A DNA stretch of 64,000 nucleotides from Jejuia sp047345485 (GCF_047345485.1 NZ_JBLFEN010000002.1:248001-312000); one strand, 5' to 3'. Positions 44,061 through 52,220 are shown, numbered from the stretch's first letter. The notes: generated by a model not told the origin, from the letters alone. Translations and numbers: made by a program.

Positions 44061-44822
44061 TTAGCCCTTATTCACTTCACTATAAATTGAACTTAGTGTT
44101 ACTCTTTCCTTAACTACATCACCTATAATAATTATTGCAGGATTTGCTAATTGTTTAGCTTCTACAATAGCCTCAATAGTATTTATTGTACCAATACCCA
44201 CATTTTCATTATCTCGTGTACCGTTCTGTATCACAGCAATGGCTGTCTCTTGCTTATTTTCCTTTGAAAAAATTTCAACAATTTCTCCTAGTTTACTCAT
44301 ACCCATTAAAATCACAACTGTAGCTGTAGATTTAGCTGCTAAAGCAACATCACCAGATAATTGATGTTTTTTGGTAGTTCCTGTAATTACCCAAAAACTC
44401 TCAGACGCACCGCGCTTTGTTAATGGAATACCTTGATATGCTGGAACCGCCATAGATGAGGATACACCAGGCACCATATAAGTTTCTAAACCAAATTGTC
44501 TTACATAATCAATCTCTTCAGCACCACGTCCAAAAATAAATGGATCGCCTCCTTTTAAGCGCACCACATGCCCTTTTTCTTTAGCTTTAGAAACGATTAA
44601 ATCATTAATTTGCTCTTGCTGAAATGCATAACACCCTTTGCGTTTACCCACAAAAATAAGCTCTGCGTGTTCTGAGGCATAACTTAATAAAGATTCGTTG
44701 ATTAGTGCATCGTACAAAATAACATCTGCAGATTTAATTGCCTTAATTGCTTTTAAGGTTATTAAATCTTCATCACCTGGTCCTGCACCTACAACCGTTA
44801 ATTTTGGGGTTTTGTTACTCAT
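44061..44822 (-). CDS. cobA: uroporphyrinogen-III C-methyltransferase
   Basis: 253 residues. It methylates uroporphyrinogen III twice with SAM to give precorrin-2. Visible are VVGAGPGDEDLITLKAIKAI at the N-terminus, VRLKGGDPFIFGRGAEE (about 86-102), MVPGVSSSMAVPAYQGIPLTKRG (about 115-137) and LMGMSKL. It lies 8 bp downstream of the sulfite reductase gene and 4 bp before the ferrochelatase gene, so it serves siroheme rather than B12 synthesis here. Confidence 0.96.
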   Translation of the reverse strand: MSNKTPKLTVVGAGPGDEDLITLKAIKAIKSADVILYDALINESLLSYASEHAELIFVGKRKGCYAFQQEQINDLIVSKAKEKGHVVRLKGGDPFIFGRGAEEIDYVRQFGLETYMVPGVSSSMAVPAYQGIPLTKRGASESFWVITGTTKKHQLSGDVALAAKSTATVVILMGMSKLGEIVEIFSKENKQETAIAVIQNGTRDNENVGIGTINTIEAIVEAKQLANPAIIIIGDVVKERVTLSSIYSEVNKG

Positions 44823-44830
44823 TTTTATTT

Positions 44831-46936
44831 TTAAACTGCTTTTTGTTCTAGTTCTTGCTGTGCTTCTCTAAATGCTCTTACTTTTGATAAAAACAGATTT
44901 GCATTTTCAATATATTTTGCTGCAAAATCAGCAGTTGGTGCAAATTTATTAATTTGATATATCATTTCAGAAAAAGACGTCCCTAAATCTATACGACCAC
45001 TCTCAATAAATAATTCATCAAACTGTTTGATAATACCCGCATGTGTATTTGTTTTCTTGTTTTCGGCCAATAGTAAAGCCTTTGCAGAATTTACTAAAGA
45101 TTGGTATGCTAAGTAAATAGCTCCTGAATACACACCATCATCAAAAGACGTTTTGGCATTATCAATTTTTTCTTCGCTTTCAAAGAATAAGGTTGCAATC
45201 AAATCGATAACCACACCAGCACATTCACCTATCCCGATTTCTTTAACGTATTTTTCTTCTTCACCCCAATCAATAAAATCGGCTTGCGTTAAATTTGTAG
45301 CATCTTGTAAATCATTCAAGAAATCATAGAAGTACTTTTCACCTTTTTCTTGGTAGTACTCTACAAATTGTTTTCCGTTAGCATTGGCTTCAAAATCATT
45401 TAAAATTCTACGTAATGCTTCTGGTCCTCTTCTACTTGGCACTTTTACCACTTTATCGGCAAACGTTGCATTACCATCACCTTGATTTCCTCCACCAAGC
45501 AATACTTGTAACGCTGGTGCTACCAATTTGTCTGGTGTTCGCACCGTCATTCCTTGAAACCCAATATTTGCCATATTGTGTTGTCCACAAGCATTCATAC
45601 AACCACTAATTTTTATCACTAAATCTTCGTTTTTCAAATATTGTGGGTACTCTGCTTTAATCATACGTTCCAACTCCTCTGCGATACCTGTACTGCTTGC
45701 AATACCTAAATTACACGTATCTGTACCTGGGCATGCAGTAATATCCACAGCTTTATTATAACCAGCTTCTACAAAACCTAATTTCTCTAATTCAGAATAG
45801 AAAAAAGGTACTAATTCGGTTTTTACAAAAGGAATTACTATATTTTGACGTAGTGTTAAACGCACCTCTCCAGCAGCGTATTTATCAACTAAATCAGCTA
45901 ACAAACGTGCTTTATCTGTGTAGAAATCCCCTAACAACACTTTAACACCTATACCTACATAACCATTCTGTTTTTGAGGAATTAAATTAGTAGACTTCCA
46001 AGTTTCAAACGCTTGTTGGTCTTTTATTGCTACTTCTGGAATTTCAGTAATTTTAACTGGTGTTGACGCTACATAACTATCTACATCAATAGTAACACTT
46101 TTAAATTCAATCGCTTTTTGCTCCTCTTCAATTAAATCTCTAAAAGCTTCTAAGCCGATGTCTTTTAATAAGAATTTCATTCTAGCTTTAGCACGACTTT
46201 TACGCTCACCATAACGATCGAAAACACGTAAAACACCTTCCATGATTGGAATAATTTTATCCGTTTCTACAAAATCAAACAATACATCTGCATGACGTGG
46301 TTGAGACCCTAATCCTCCAGCTACCATCACTTTAAATCCGCGAATGCCGTCTTTCATTTTAGCGATGTATCCGATATCGTGTAAGTATGATAATCCTGTA
46401 TCCTCATCTGTAGAAGAAAAAGAGACTTTAAATTTACGTCCCATTTCTTGACAAATAGCGTTACGTAAAAAGAATTTATATAAAGCATCTGCATAAGGCG
46501 ACACATCAAATGGCTCATCTATATCAATACCTGCTGTTTCAGATGCTGTTACGTTTCTTACCACATTTCCGCAGGCTTCACGAACTGTAACATCATCTTT
46601 TTCTAACTCTGCCCAAAGCTCTGGTGTTCTATTTAAATCTACATAATGAATTTGAATATCCTGACGCGTTGTAATATGTAAACGCCCACGAGAATACTCA
46701 TCAGAAACTGCAGCAATTCTACGTAATTGGTTGCTTTTTAATTTTCCGTAAGGCACTTTGATACGAATCATTTGTACGCCTTCTTGACGCTGACCGTATA
46801 CACCACGTGCTAAACGTAAACTTCTAAATTTTTCTTCGTCGATTTTACCGTTATGAAAAAGCTCAATTTTATTAGCTAATTCTATAATATCCTTTTGAAC
46901 TATCGGATTTTCTATTTCTGTTTCGAAGCTTCTCAT
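44831..46936 (-). CDS. nitrite/sulfite reductase (siroheme, 4Fe-4S) with C-terminal HEPN-like domain
   Basis: 701 residues, longer than the ~570 usual for ferredoxin-type sulfite reductases. Residues about 1-560 hold two ferredoxin-like and two siroheme-binding halves: GVYGQRQEGVQMIRIKVPYGKL, LHITTRQDIQIHYV, and the cluster cysteines in ITACPGTDTCNLGI and KISGCMNACGQHNMANIG. In the sulfur operon it should reduce sulfite to sulfide. The remaining ~130 residues (from about 570) form an all-helical domain (FDDGVYSGAIYLAYQSLVNSAKALLLAE) of the HEPN type, known in other contexts to bind nucleotides or nucleic acid. Its role here is unclear, perhaps oligomerisation or regulation. Confidence 0.92.
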   Translation of the reverse strand: MRSFETEIENPIVQKDIIELANKIELFHNGKIDEEKFRSLRLARGVYGQRQEGVQMIRIKVPYGKLKSNQLRRIAAVSDEYSRGRLHITTRQDIQIHYVDLNRTPELWAELEKDDVTVREACGNVVRNVTASETAGIDIDEPFDVSPYADALYKFFLRNAICQEMGRKFKVSFSSTDEDTGLSYLHDIGYIAKMKDGIRGFKVMVAGGLGSQPRHADVLFDFVETDKIIPIMEGVLRVFDRYGERKSRAKARMKFLLKDIGLEAFRDLIEEEQKAIEFKSVTIDVDSYVASTPVKITEIPEVAIKDQQAFETWKSTNLIPQKQNGYVGIGVKVLLGDFYTDKARLLADLVDKYAAGEVRLTLRQNIVIPFVKTELVPFFYSELEKLGFVEAGYNKAVDITACPGTDTCNLGIASSTGIAEELERMIKAEYPQYLKNEDLVIKISGCMNACGQHNMANIGFQGMTVRTPDKLVAPALQVLLGGGNQGDGNATFADKVVKVPSRRGPEALRRILNDFEANANGKQFVEYYQEKGEKYFYDFLNDLQDATNLTQADFIDWGEEEKYVKEIGIGECAGVVIDLIATLFFESEEKIDNAKTSFDDGVYSGAIYLAYQSLVNSAKALLLAENKKTNTHAGIIKQFDELFIESGRIDLGTSFSEMIYQINKFAPTADFAAKYIENANLFLSKVRAFREAQQELEQKAV

Positions 46937-46948
46937 TTTCTTTTTCTT

Positions 46949-48196
46949 TTATTGGATAAATCCAGCACCTACTGTATTATTAGATTGTGGATCGATTATA
47001 ATGAAAGATCCATTTGTTCTGTGATTTTTAAACTGATCGTAAAAAATAGGTTTGTTTAATTTGAATGTTACAGATGCTATATCATTTATTCCTAAGCCTT
47101 TTACATCTTTCTCAATACCAGAATAATCAGGATTGATTTTATGATTAATACGATCTACTTTTGCTAGCACTTTATTTACGCCATGTTGAACAATATATTT
47201 TCCACCAGAATTTAATTTATTTGAATCCATCCAACATACATTAGCTGTAAATTGTTTGTCAATTGTTGGCAAATCATTTTCTTTAACAATCATATCGCCG
47301 CGACTTACATTAATATCATTTTCTAAAGTGATAGTCACCGAAGAACGCCTTGATGCCGTTTCATACTTCTCATCATAAAAATAGATATCCTTTATTTTTG
47401 ATCGTGTTTTTGATGGTAACACAATAATATCATCACCTACACTTAAATCGCCACCGTATACTTTTCCAGCATAGCCTCTATAATCATGAAACTCTTCGGT
47501 TTTTGGGCGAATAACATATTGTACTGGGAAACGTGGTGTACCTACATTAAAAATATCTTTTTTGTCCAATTGCTCTAAGTGCTCTAACAGTGCTTCACCT
47601 TTATACCAAGGCATTGCATCAGATTTGTTCACCACATTATCTCCTTTCAAAGCACTTACTGGAATAAAGGAAATATTTTGATCTTGGTAATCTCTTTTAC
47701 TCATCAATTCAGAAAAATCGGCTTTAATTTTATTATAAACTTCTTCTGAATAATCTACTAAATCCATTTTATTAATGGCAACAACCACATCTTTAATTCT
47801 TAATAAATTATTGATAAAGAAATGACGGTTGGTTTGCTCAATAACACCTTTTCTAGCATCAATTAGAACAATAGATGCTTGAGATGTTGACGCACCTGTA
47901 ACCATATTACGTGTATACTCTACATGACCAGGAGTATCTGCAATAATGTAACTTTTCTTTTTAGTTGAAAAATAAATATGTGCTACATCTATAGTAATTC
48001 CCTGTTCTCTTTCGGCCATTAAACCATCTGTAGCTAGTGAAAAATCTAAATAATCGTAACCAAGTTGTTCACTTTTATCTTCAATGGCTTGTAACTTATC
48101 TGTAGTTAAAGATTTAGTATCATAAAGAATACGACCTATTAACGTACTTTTTCCATCATCTACACTTCCCGCTGTTGCTATTTTTAATACTTCCAT
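46949..48196 (-). CDS. cysN: sulfate adenylyltransferase subunit 1 (GTPase)
   Basis: 415 residues. The GTP-hydrolysing partner of CysD in making adenylyl sulfate (APS). The P-loop is IATAGSVDDGKSTLIGRIL (about 5-23), followed by EREQGITIDVAHIYF (switch I), DTPGHVEYTRNM (switch II) and AINKMDLVDY. Beta-barrel domains like those of EF-Tu occupy about 230-415. No C-terminal APS kinase (CysC) domain is fused. An in-frame ATG at 48208 would add MGRG, but those codons come from a GC-rich repeat, so the ATG at 48196 is preferred. Confidence 0.95.
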   Translation of the reverse strand: MEVLKIATAGSVDDGKSTLIGRILYDTKSLTTDKLQAIEDKSEQLGYDYLDFSLATDGLMAEREQGITIDVAHIYFSTKKKSYIIADTPGHVEYTRNMVTGASTSQASIVLIDARKGVIEQTNRHFFINNLLRIKDVVVAINKMDLVDYSEEVYNKIKADFSELMSKRDYQDQNISFIPVSALKGDNVVNKSDAMPWYKGEALLEHLEQLDKKDIFNVGTPRFPVQYVIRPKTEEFHDYRGYAGKVYGGDLSVGDDIIVLPSKTRSKIKDIYFYDEKYETASRRSSVTITLENDINVSRGDMIVKENDLPTIDKQFTANVCWMDSNKLNSGGKYIVQHGVNKVLAKVDRINHKINPDYSGIEKDVKGLGINDIASVTFKLNKPIFYDQFKNHRTNGSFIIIDPQSNNTVGAGFIQ

Positions 48197-48197
48197 T

Positions 48198-48234
48198 CCT
48201 CTCCCCAACCCTCTCCAAAGGAGAGGGAGTTCTT
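48198..48234. repeat. GC-rich hairpin repeat (family R3) before cysN
   Basis: CCTCTCCCCAACCCTCTCC then AAAGGAGAGGGAG. On the minus strand it ends GGGGAGAGG one base before the cysN ATG. Confidence 0.65.
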
Positions 48235-48281
48235 TACGGGTTATATTTTAAATTTTGTTCCTATAATTTTATTTTATAATA

Positions 48282-48310
48282 CCTACAAGGTTTTTGAAAC
48301 CTTGCAGGAG
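48282..48310. repeat. palindromic repeat (family R2)
   Basis: CCTACAAGG and CCTTGCAGG around TTTTTGAAA. Close relative of 42102-42131. Confidence 0.6.
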
Positions 48311-48336
48311 TTTTATTTTATCCGCAAACTTGCTAA

Positions 48337-48362
48337 TTCCCCCTTTGGGGGTTAGGGGAATT
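48337..48362. repeat. GC-rich hairpin repeat (family R3) after cysD
   Basis: TTCCCCCTTTGGGGGTTAGG, a perfect CCCCC/GGGGG hairpin followed by TTAGGGGAA. It overlaps the stop codon of cysD. Confidence 0.65.
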
Positions 48363-49266
48363 AAAAATACCCTTGTTGTTTACGTTTTTCCATGGCAGCT
48401 TCAGAGCGCTTATCATCGATTCTTGCACCACGTTCAGAAATTGAAGAATCTCTAATTTCTTCTACAACTTTATCAATTGAAACGGCATCTGATAATACGG
48501 CTGCTGTACAGCTCATATCACCAACAGTTCTAAAACGCACCATTTTTTCTATTACCTCTTCGTTTTCATCTCTGTAAACTACATCATCTTCTGCAGACCA
48601 AATCATCCCATCTCTTAAAAAGACATTACGTTTATGCGCAAAGTAAATTGATGGAATTTCAATATTTTCTCTTTCTATATAAGACCATACGTCTAACTCC
48701 GTCCAGTTAGAAATTGGAAATACACGTACATTTTGTCCATGGTCTATCTCACCATTTAACATATCAAACAACTCTGGCCTTTGGTTTTTCTCATCCCATT
48801 GCCCAAAATCATCACGTACAGAGAAAATACGTTCTTTTGCTCTTGCTTTTTCTTCATCACGTCTTGCTCCACCAATAGCCGCATCAAACTTAAATTCTTC
48901 TAAAGCATCTAAAAGGGTTGTAGTTTGTAGCATGTTTCGACTTGCGTAACGCCCAGATTCTTCTTTTACTTTTCCTTGGTCTATAGAATCTTGTACGTTT
49001 CTAACAATTAATTCTAAACCTAATTCTTTACATAAACGATCTCTAAATTCAATCGTTTCAGGGAAGTTATGCCCTGTATCAATGTGCATTAATGGAAACG
49101 GAATTTTTGCAGGGTAAAATGCTTTAACTGCTAATCTTACCAACGTAATTGAATCTTTTCCTCCAGAAAACAGTAACACAGGCTTATCAAACTGTGCCGC
49201 TACTTCTCTCATGATGTAAATCGCTTCGTTTTCTAGCGAATTGATATGTGATGTATCTTTATTCAT
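48361..49266 (-). CDS. cysD: sulfate adenylyltransferase subunit 2
   Basis: 301 residues. The ATP-pyrophosphatase-type catalytic subunit that makes APS from sulfate and ATP. The PP-loop is LFSGGKDSITLVRLA (about 34-48). HIDTGHNFPETIEFRDRL, GGARRDEEKARAKERIFS and RTVGDMSCTAAVLSDA are conserved in the family. An upstream in-frame ATG at 49323 would add 19 residues encoded by a repeat (RPSKNPSLTGRLGGAF). The ATG at 49266 gives the family start (MNKDTSHINSLENEAIYIMRE). It is separated from cysN by a 164-bp gap filled with repeats. Confidence 0.95.
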   Translation of the reverse strand: MNKDTSHINSLENEAIYIMREVAAQFDKPVLLFSGGKDSITLVRLAVKAFYPAKIPFPLMHIDTGHNFPETIEFRDRLCKELGLELIVRNVQDSIDQGKVKEESGRYASRNMLQTTTLLDALEEFKFDAAIGGARRDEEKARAKERIFSVRDDFGQWDEKNQRPELFDMLNGEIDHGQNVRVFPISNWTELDVWSYIERENIEIPSIYFAHKRNVFLRDGMIWSAEDDVVYRDENEEVIEKMVRFRTVGDMSCTAAVLSDAVSIDKVVEEIRDSSISERGARIDDKRSEAAMEKRKQQGYF

Positions 49267-49272
49267 ATTAAA

Positions 49273-49327
49273 AGCCCCTCCTAACCTCCCCGTGAGGGAG
49301 GGATTCTTACTCGGGCGGAGCAAGAAT
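49273..49327. repeat. GC-rich hairpin repeat (family R3) before cysD
   Basis: CCCCTCCTAACCTCCCCGTG then AGGGAGGGATTCTTACTCGG and a GGAGCAAGAAT tail that can pair with ATTCTTACTC. On the minus strand it ends 6 bp before the cysD ATG. Confidence 0.65.
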
Positions 49328-49351
49328 ATTTATTGTTTTATTTTATTTCTT

Positions 49352-49380
49352 AATACTGTTTACTGCGACTGCCAACTGCT
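49352..49380. repeat. ACTGTTTACTGCGACTGCC repeat (family R4)
   Basis: Directly follows the cysH stop on the minus strand and matches 25341-25370 after the aminotransferase gene. Confidence 0.6.
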
Positions 49381-50000
49381 TAAGCGTGTAAACCACACTC
49401 TCTATTTTCTAATGCTTTTGTTGGATCGAAATATTTAAATTCGTTTGGTAAATTATGTTCTTCTAAATAGTTATCCAAATCTTTATCTGTCCAATAATAA
49501 AACGGACTCACTTTTAAAACACCATCTTTACTTAAACTAAAAATACCAATGCTATTTCTAAATGCTGTTTGCCCTTGACGTAGGTTTGTAAACCAAACAT
49601 TTGGTTTATGCTCATCCATAGCTCTTTTAAAAGGTTCTAACTTTACTTGCTCAGTAAACTCAGCATGTTTTGGATCATCTACCGAAGGAATACCCATAAC
49701 AACATCTCTATGTGACGATGTTTGTTTTGGTACATATAAATGCACATTTAAACTTAAATCTTTAATCACTTGTTCTGCGTGCTTATAGGTTTGTGATGTA
49801 TTATAACCTGTATCACACCAAACTACTGGTATTTTAGATTCTACTTTACTTACCGCATGAAGAATTGCTGCCTCATATGGTCTAAAGTTAGTGGTAACTA
49901 CAGCGTTATTATTAAGCTCAAAAGCCTTTTGAATAATTTCAGAAGGTGTTGCCTTTTCAAAGCTTTTATTTAATTGGTTTATTTGATTTTCTGTAAACAT
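49380..50000 (-). CDS. cysH: phosphoadenylyl-sulfate (or adenylyl-sulfate) reductase
   Basis: 206 residues of the CysH family, which reduces activated sulfate to sulfite. The C-terminus ends in RECGLHA, carrying the single catalytic Cys. VVWCDTGYNTSQTYKHAEQV and WFTNLRQGQTAFRNS are other family segments. The CC...CxxC cluster motif of APS reductases is absent, so by rule it should use PAPS, like the enterobacterial enzyme. Yet no APS kinase gene is present in the cluster. It is somewhat shorter than E. coli CysH (244). It lies 13 bp downstream of the DUF2061 gene. Confidence 0.9.
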   Translation of the reverse strand: MFTENQINQLNKSFEKATPSEIIQKAFELNNNAVVTTNFRPYEAAILHAVSKVESKIPVVWCDTGYNTSQTYKHAEQVIKDLSLNVHLYVPKQTSSHRDVVMGIPSVDDPKHAEFTEQVKLEPFKRAMDEHKPNVWFTNLRQGQTAFRNSIGIFSLSKDGVLKVSPFYYWTDKDLDNYLEEHNLPNEFKYFDPTKALENRECGLHA

Positions 50001-50013
50001 CTTAAATTATAGT

Positions 50014-50271
50014 TTATTTACCCCATTTTACGGCATTCCAAATACGTTCGTGGAAAAAGTAAAGTACCATTTTTGTTAAAAAATCTATAGAAGCAATAGA
50101 TGCCGCAATAGAAATTTCTCCGGTTAACACGTAAGACACTATTAAAGTATCTAAAGTCCCAATAACCCTCCAACTCAATGCCTTTGCAACACTTCGTATT
50201 GGTTTTTCTCCAACACTATCATCTTTATAAGTGGACTTTTCTTTACCTTTTAATAACATTTGCGCTATCAT
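50014..50271 (-). CDS. DUF2061 small membrane protein, first gene of the cys operon
   Basis: 85 residues with two membrane segments (about 35-52 and 55-73) and the family signature VAKALSWRVIGTLDTLIVSYVLTG. DUF2061 proteins have no established function. It is the promoter-proximal gene of the sulfate-assimilation operon, 13 bp before cysH, which suggests a role with sulfate, sulfite or another sulfur compound at the inner membrane. The basic N-terminus and HERIWNAVKWGK C-terminus are typical. The promoter shares an operator-like block with the rrf2 gene upstream. Confidence 0.85.
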   Translation of the reverse strand: MIAQMLLKGKEKSTYKDDSVGEKPIRSVAKALSWRVIGTLDTLIVSYVLTGEISIAASIASIDFLTKMVLYFFHERIWNAVKWGK

Positions 50272-50288
50272 TTGTTGTTGTTTTATAT

Positions 50289-50319
50289 TAATCCTATCAA
50301 TTTAGTAGGGATTACAAAA
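50289..50319 (-). promoter_or_regulatory. cys operon promoter with operator-like CTACTAA block
   Basis: On the minus strand TTTTG (50315-50319), CTACTAA (50302-50308) and TAGGATTA (50289-50296) have the same spacing as TTTG, CTACTAA and TATATTAG in the rrf2 promoter at 50857-50888. A CCTA...TAGG partial palindrome encloses the block. Confidence 0.6.
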
Positions 50320-50438
50320 GTAACATTTTTTTCCATACAACAAACTTTGTAACCTCTTTTTTCGAATATTGAAATATTTTGACGGTAAACTGAAGAAAAC
50401 TTACAACTTTTTAAAGAATTCTGTGAAATTATTATCTT

Positions 50439-50852
50439 TTAAACACCTGATAAATCAGCAAGGGTGGTATTTCTAAATACTTTCAACGTATTATCTCTTA
50501 CCTGAATCATTAATTTATGTACGCTGCATTGGTGTTCGTCTGGGCAATCATCGCATTTTTCGTAGTAGTTTAAGCTTACACACGGCACCATTGCAATTGG
50601 GCCTTCAAGCACGCGCATTACGTCTGTCATTTTTATCTCAGAAGGTGTGCTTCTTAAGTAGTACCCGCCATGTTTACCCTTTTTAGAACCCAAAATTCCA
50701 GATTTACGAAGTGTTAATAAAATACTTTCTAGAAACTTTTGCGGTATTTGTTCACTTTTTGCGATAACACTTACTTGTACAGGAACATCGTCACCGCTTC
50801 TGGCAATAAAAGTTAATGCTTTAAGTCCGTATTTTGTTTTTTTAGATAGCAT
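50439..50852 (-). CDS. Rrf2 family transcriptional regulator
   Basis: 137 residues. A winged-helix regulator (about 1-75: MLSKKTKYGLKALTFIAR, then VSVIAKSEQIPQKFLESILLTLRKSGIL and KGKHGGYYL), followed by a linker with a cysteine cluster CVSLNYYEKCDDCPDEHQC (about 92-110). In IscR, NsrR and RsrR cysteines at this place bind an iron-sulfur cluster, whereas CymR-type cysteine regulators lack them. Set just upstream of the sulfate-assimilation operon, it is probably its regulator. Its own promoter carries the same operator-like block and the -7 element ends only 4 bp before the ATG, so the mRNA is close to leaderless and autoregulation is likely. Confidence 0.92.
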   Translation of the reverse strand: MLSKKTKYGLKALTFIARSGDDVPVQVSVIAKSEQIPQKFLESILLTLRKSGILGSKKGKHGGYYLRSTPSEIKMTDVMRVLEGPIAMVPCVSLNYYEKCDDCPDEHQCSVHKLMIQVRDNTLKVFRNTTLADLSGV

Positions 50853-50856
50853 GATG

Positions 50857-50888
50857 CTAATATAGATAAATTAGTAGTTGCACCAAAC
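50857..50888 (-). promoter_or_regulatory. rrf2 promoter with the shared CTACTAA block
   Basis: On the minus strand TTTG (50884-50888 region), CTACTAA (50871-50877) and TATATTAG (50857-50864). Spacing equals that of the cys promoter base for base. A CTAAT...ATTAG inverted repeat covers the spacer. Confidence 0.6.
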
Positions 50889-52018
50889 TATAAATCTAAC
50901 CACTGCTTAAACGATGATGCTTTATTTTTACCTATTATTATATCGATTTCTGATGAAGGCTTAGTTTCTATCTTTAAAGAGTTATTCCCAAATTTTATAA
51001 TTTTATCTATGGCATAAATAGATACAATAATTTGCCTGTTGGCTCTAAAAAATAATTTATGATCAAGTGAAGAATAAATTTGATCTAAACTATCGTTAGC
51101 AGTAAAACGTTTACCATCTTTTCTAATAATGTAGGTAATGGTGTTTTCTAAGTAGATATATGAAATATCTTCTATTGCAACTGGCATCAACTCATTTCTT
51201 ATATAGGTTAAAAGTCGTTTTTTTGGTAAATCACTAATAGCTTCATCTCCGTTCTCATCAATAGCTTTTTCTTTGGCTTTTGCTTCTTCTTCTTTTTCTA
51301 CAGCAATATTTTTTTGGTACGCTTCTAGAGAATTATTCAATTTAGATAAGTTAAGCATCCCATCTTCTAAACGTGTTGTTTTAAGCTCTAAAACATCATA
51401 ATAATGATTTGTTACGTATCTAATCATTCCAAATAAAATTATTAATATGGTAAGACCTAGAATGACAAAAATGAAAATAAATTTACTTTTAAATCTATCA
51501 AATTCTGAAATTACATTTTTTATATTAATATGTGTTACCACTACAAGATCTGAACTAGGGATTGCATCTAAACGCACAACCTCTGAAGCCTTAAGCGCAT
51601 CTTCCTTTATACTGTAATTAGATACGTACATATATAAATCTTCGGCAGAAATATCGTTTTTTATGTTAGTAACCATAGCATTTGTAGCACTGTCTGTTGT
51701 ACCTACTTTGGTTCTATCTGGATAACATACTATTTTACCAGACCAGTCTATTACAGACAAAAACATATTTACATTATTAATATCCTCAATACTTTTTTGA
51801 ATACCATTTACAACAATATCTTTATTAACGTTTGCAGCTAGAGCGTTTGCACTTATTGATGAAATTTGTTTTGCACGTTGTTTGCCAGATTGTATCTCAT
51901 TATCCAATAATAAAATAGTACTTTGCTTAGTAATAAAAATAACTGCCATATAGGCCATAATTAAATATATGGCTACAAAAATAAGAGAGGTTACAACATA
52001 AATTTTATAATTCTTCAT
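50888..52018 (-). CDS. membrane-bound LytTR regulator with extracytoplasmic sensor
   Basis: 376 residues. A membrane segment (about 8-30), a periplasmic ~145-residue Cache/PAS-like sensor domain (about 35-175), a second membrane segment (about 179-200), a coiled-coil linker (about 215-260), and a C-terminal LytTR DNA-binding domain (about 270-376: MPVAIEDISYIYLENTITYIIRKDG, then LFFRANRQIIVSI). This is a one-component transmembrane regulator. It reads an outside signal and binds DNA from the membrane. It is transcribed divergently from a three-gene envelope cluster 200 bp away, the likely target. Ligand unknown. Confidence 0.88.
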   Translation of the reverse strand: MKNYKIYVVTSLIFVAIYLIMAYMAVIFITKQSTILLLDNEIQSGKQRAKQISSISANALAANVNKDIVVNGIQKSIEDINNVNMFLSVIDWSGKIVCYPDRTKVGTTDSATNAMVTNIKNDISAEDLYMYVSNYSIKEDALKASEVVRLDAIPSSDLVVVTHINIKNVISEFDRFKSKFIFIFVILGLTILIILFGMIRYVTNHYYDVLELKTTRLEDGMLNLSKLNNSLEAYQKNIAVEKEEEAKAKEKAIDENGDEAISDLPKKRLLTYIRNELMPVAIEDISYIYLENTITYIIRKDGKRFTANDSLDQIYSSLDHKLFFRANRQIIVSIYAIDKIIKFGNNSLKIETKPSSEIDIIIGKNKASSFKQWLDL

Positions 52019-52220
52019 CGATTTAAATTCTTATTATCTTTGATTCAAAATTAAAGCTTAACTATCATTTTTATTGAAATTTTAACCGTAAAAAATTCAT
52101 CTTTAAAACCCATATTTCAGTTTTACCAATTTCTAGTACTTTACGCATATATACATCCAAATTTATTATATACCTTTATTAAAAAATAGAGCAATAATCA
52201 CTCATTGTTCTGTAGTAATT

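Noticed and set aside
48197..48208. Upstream ATG extending cysN by four residues
   Set aside because: The codons come from the GC-rich repeat. The family start is at 48196. The same holds for cysD (49267-49323) and tyrA (25238-25261).
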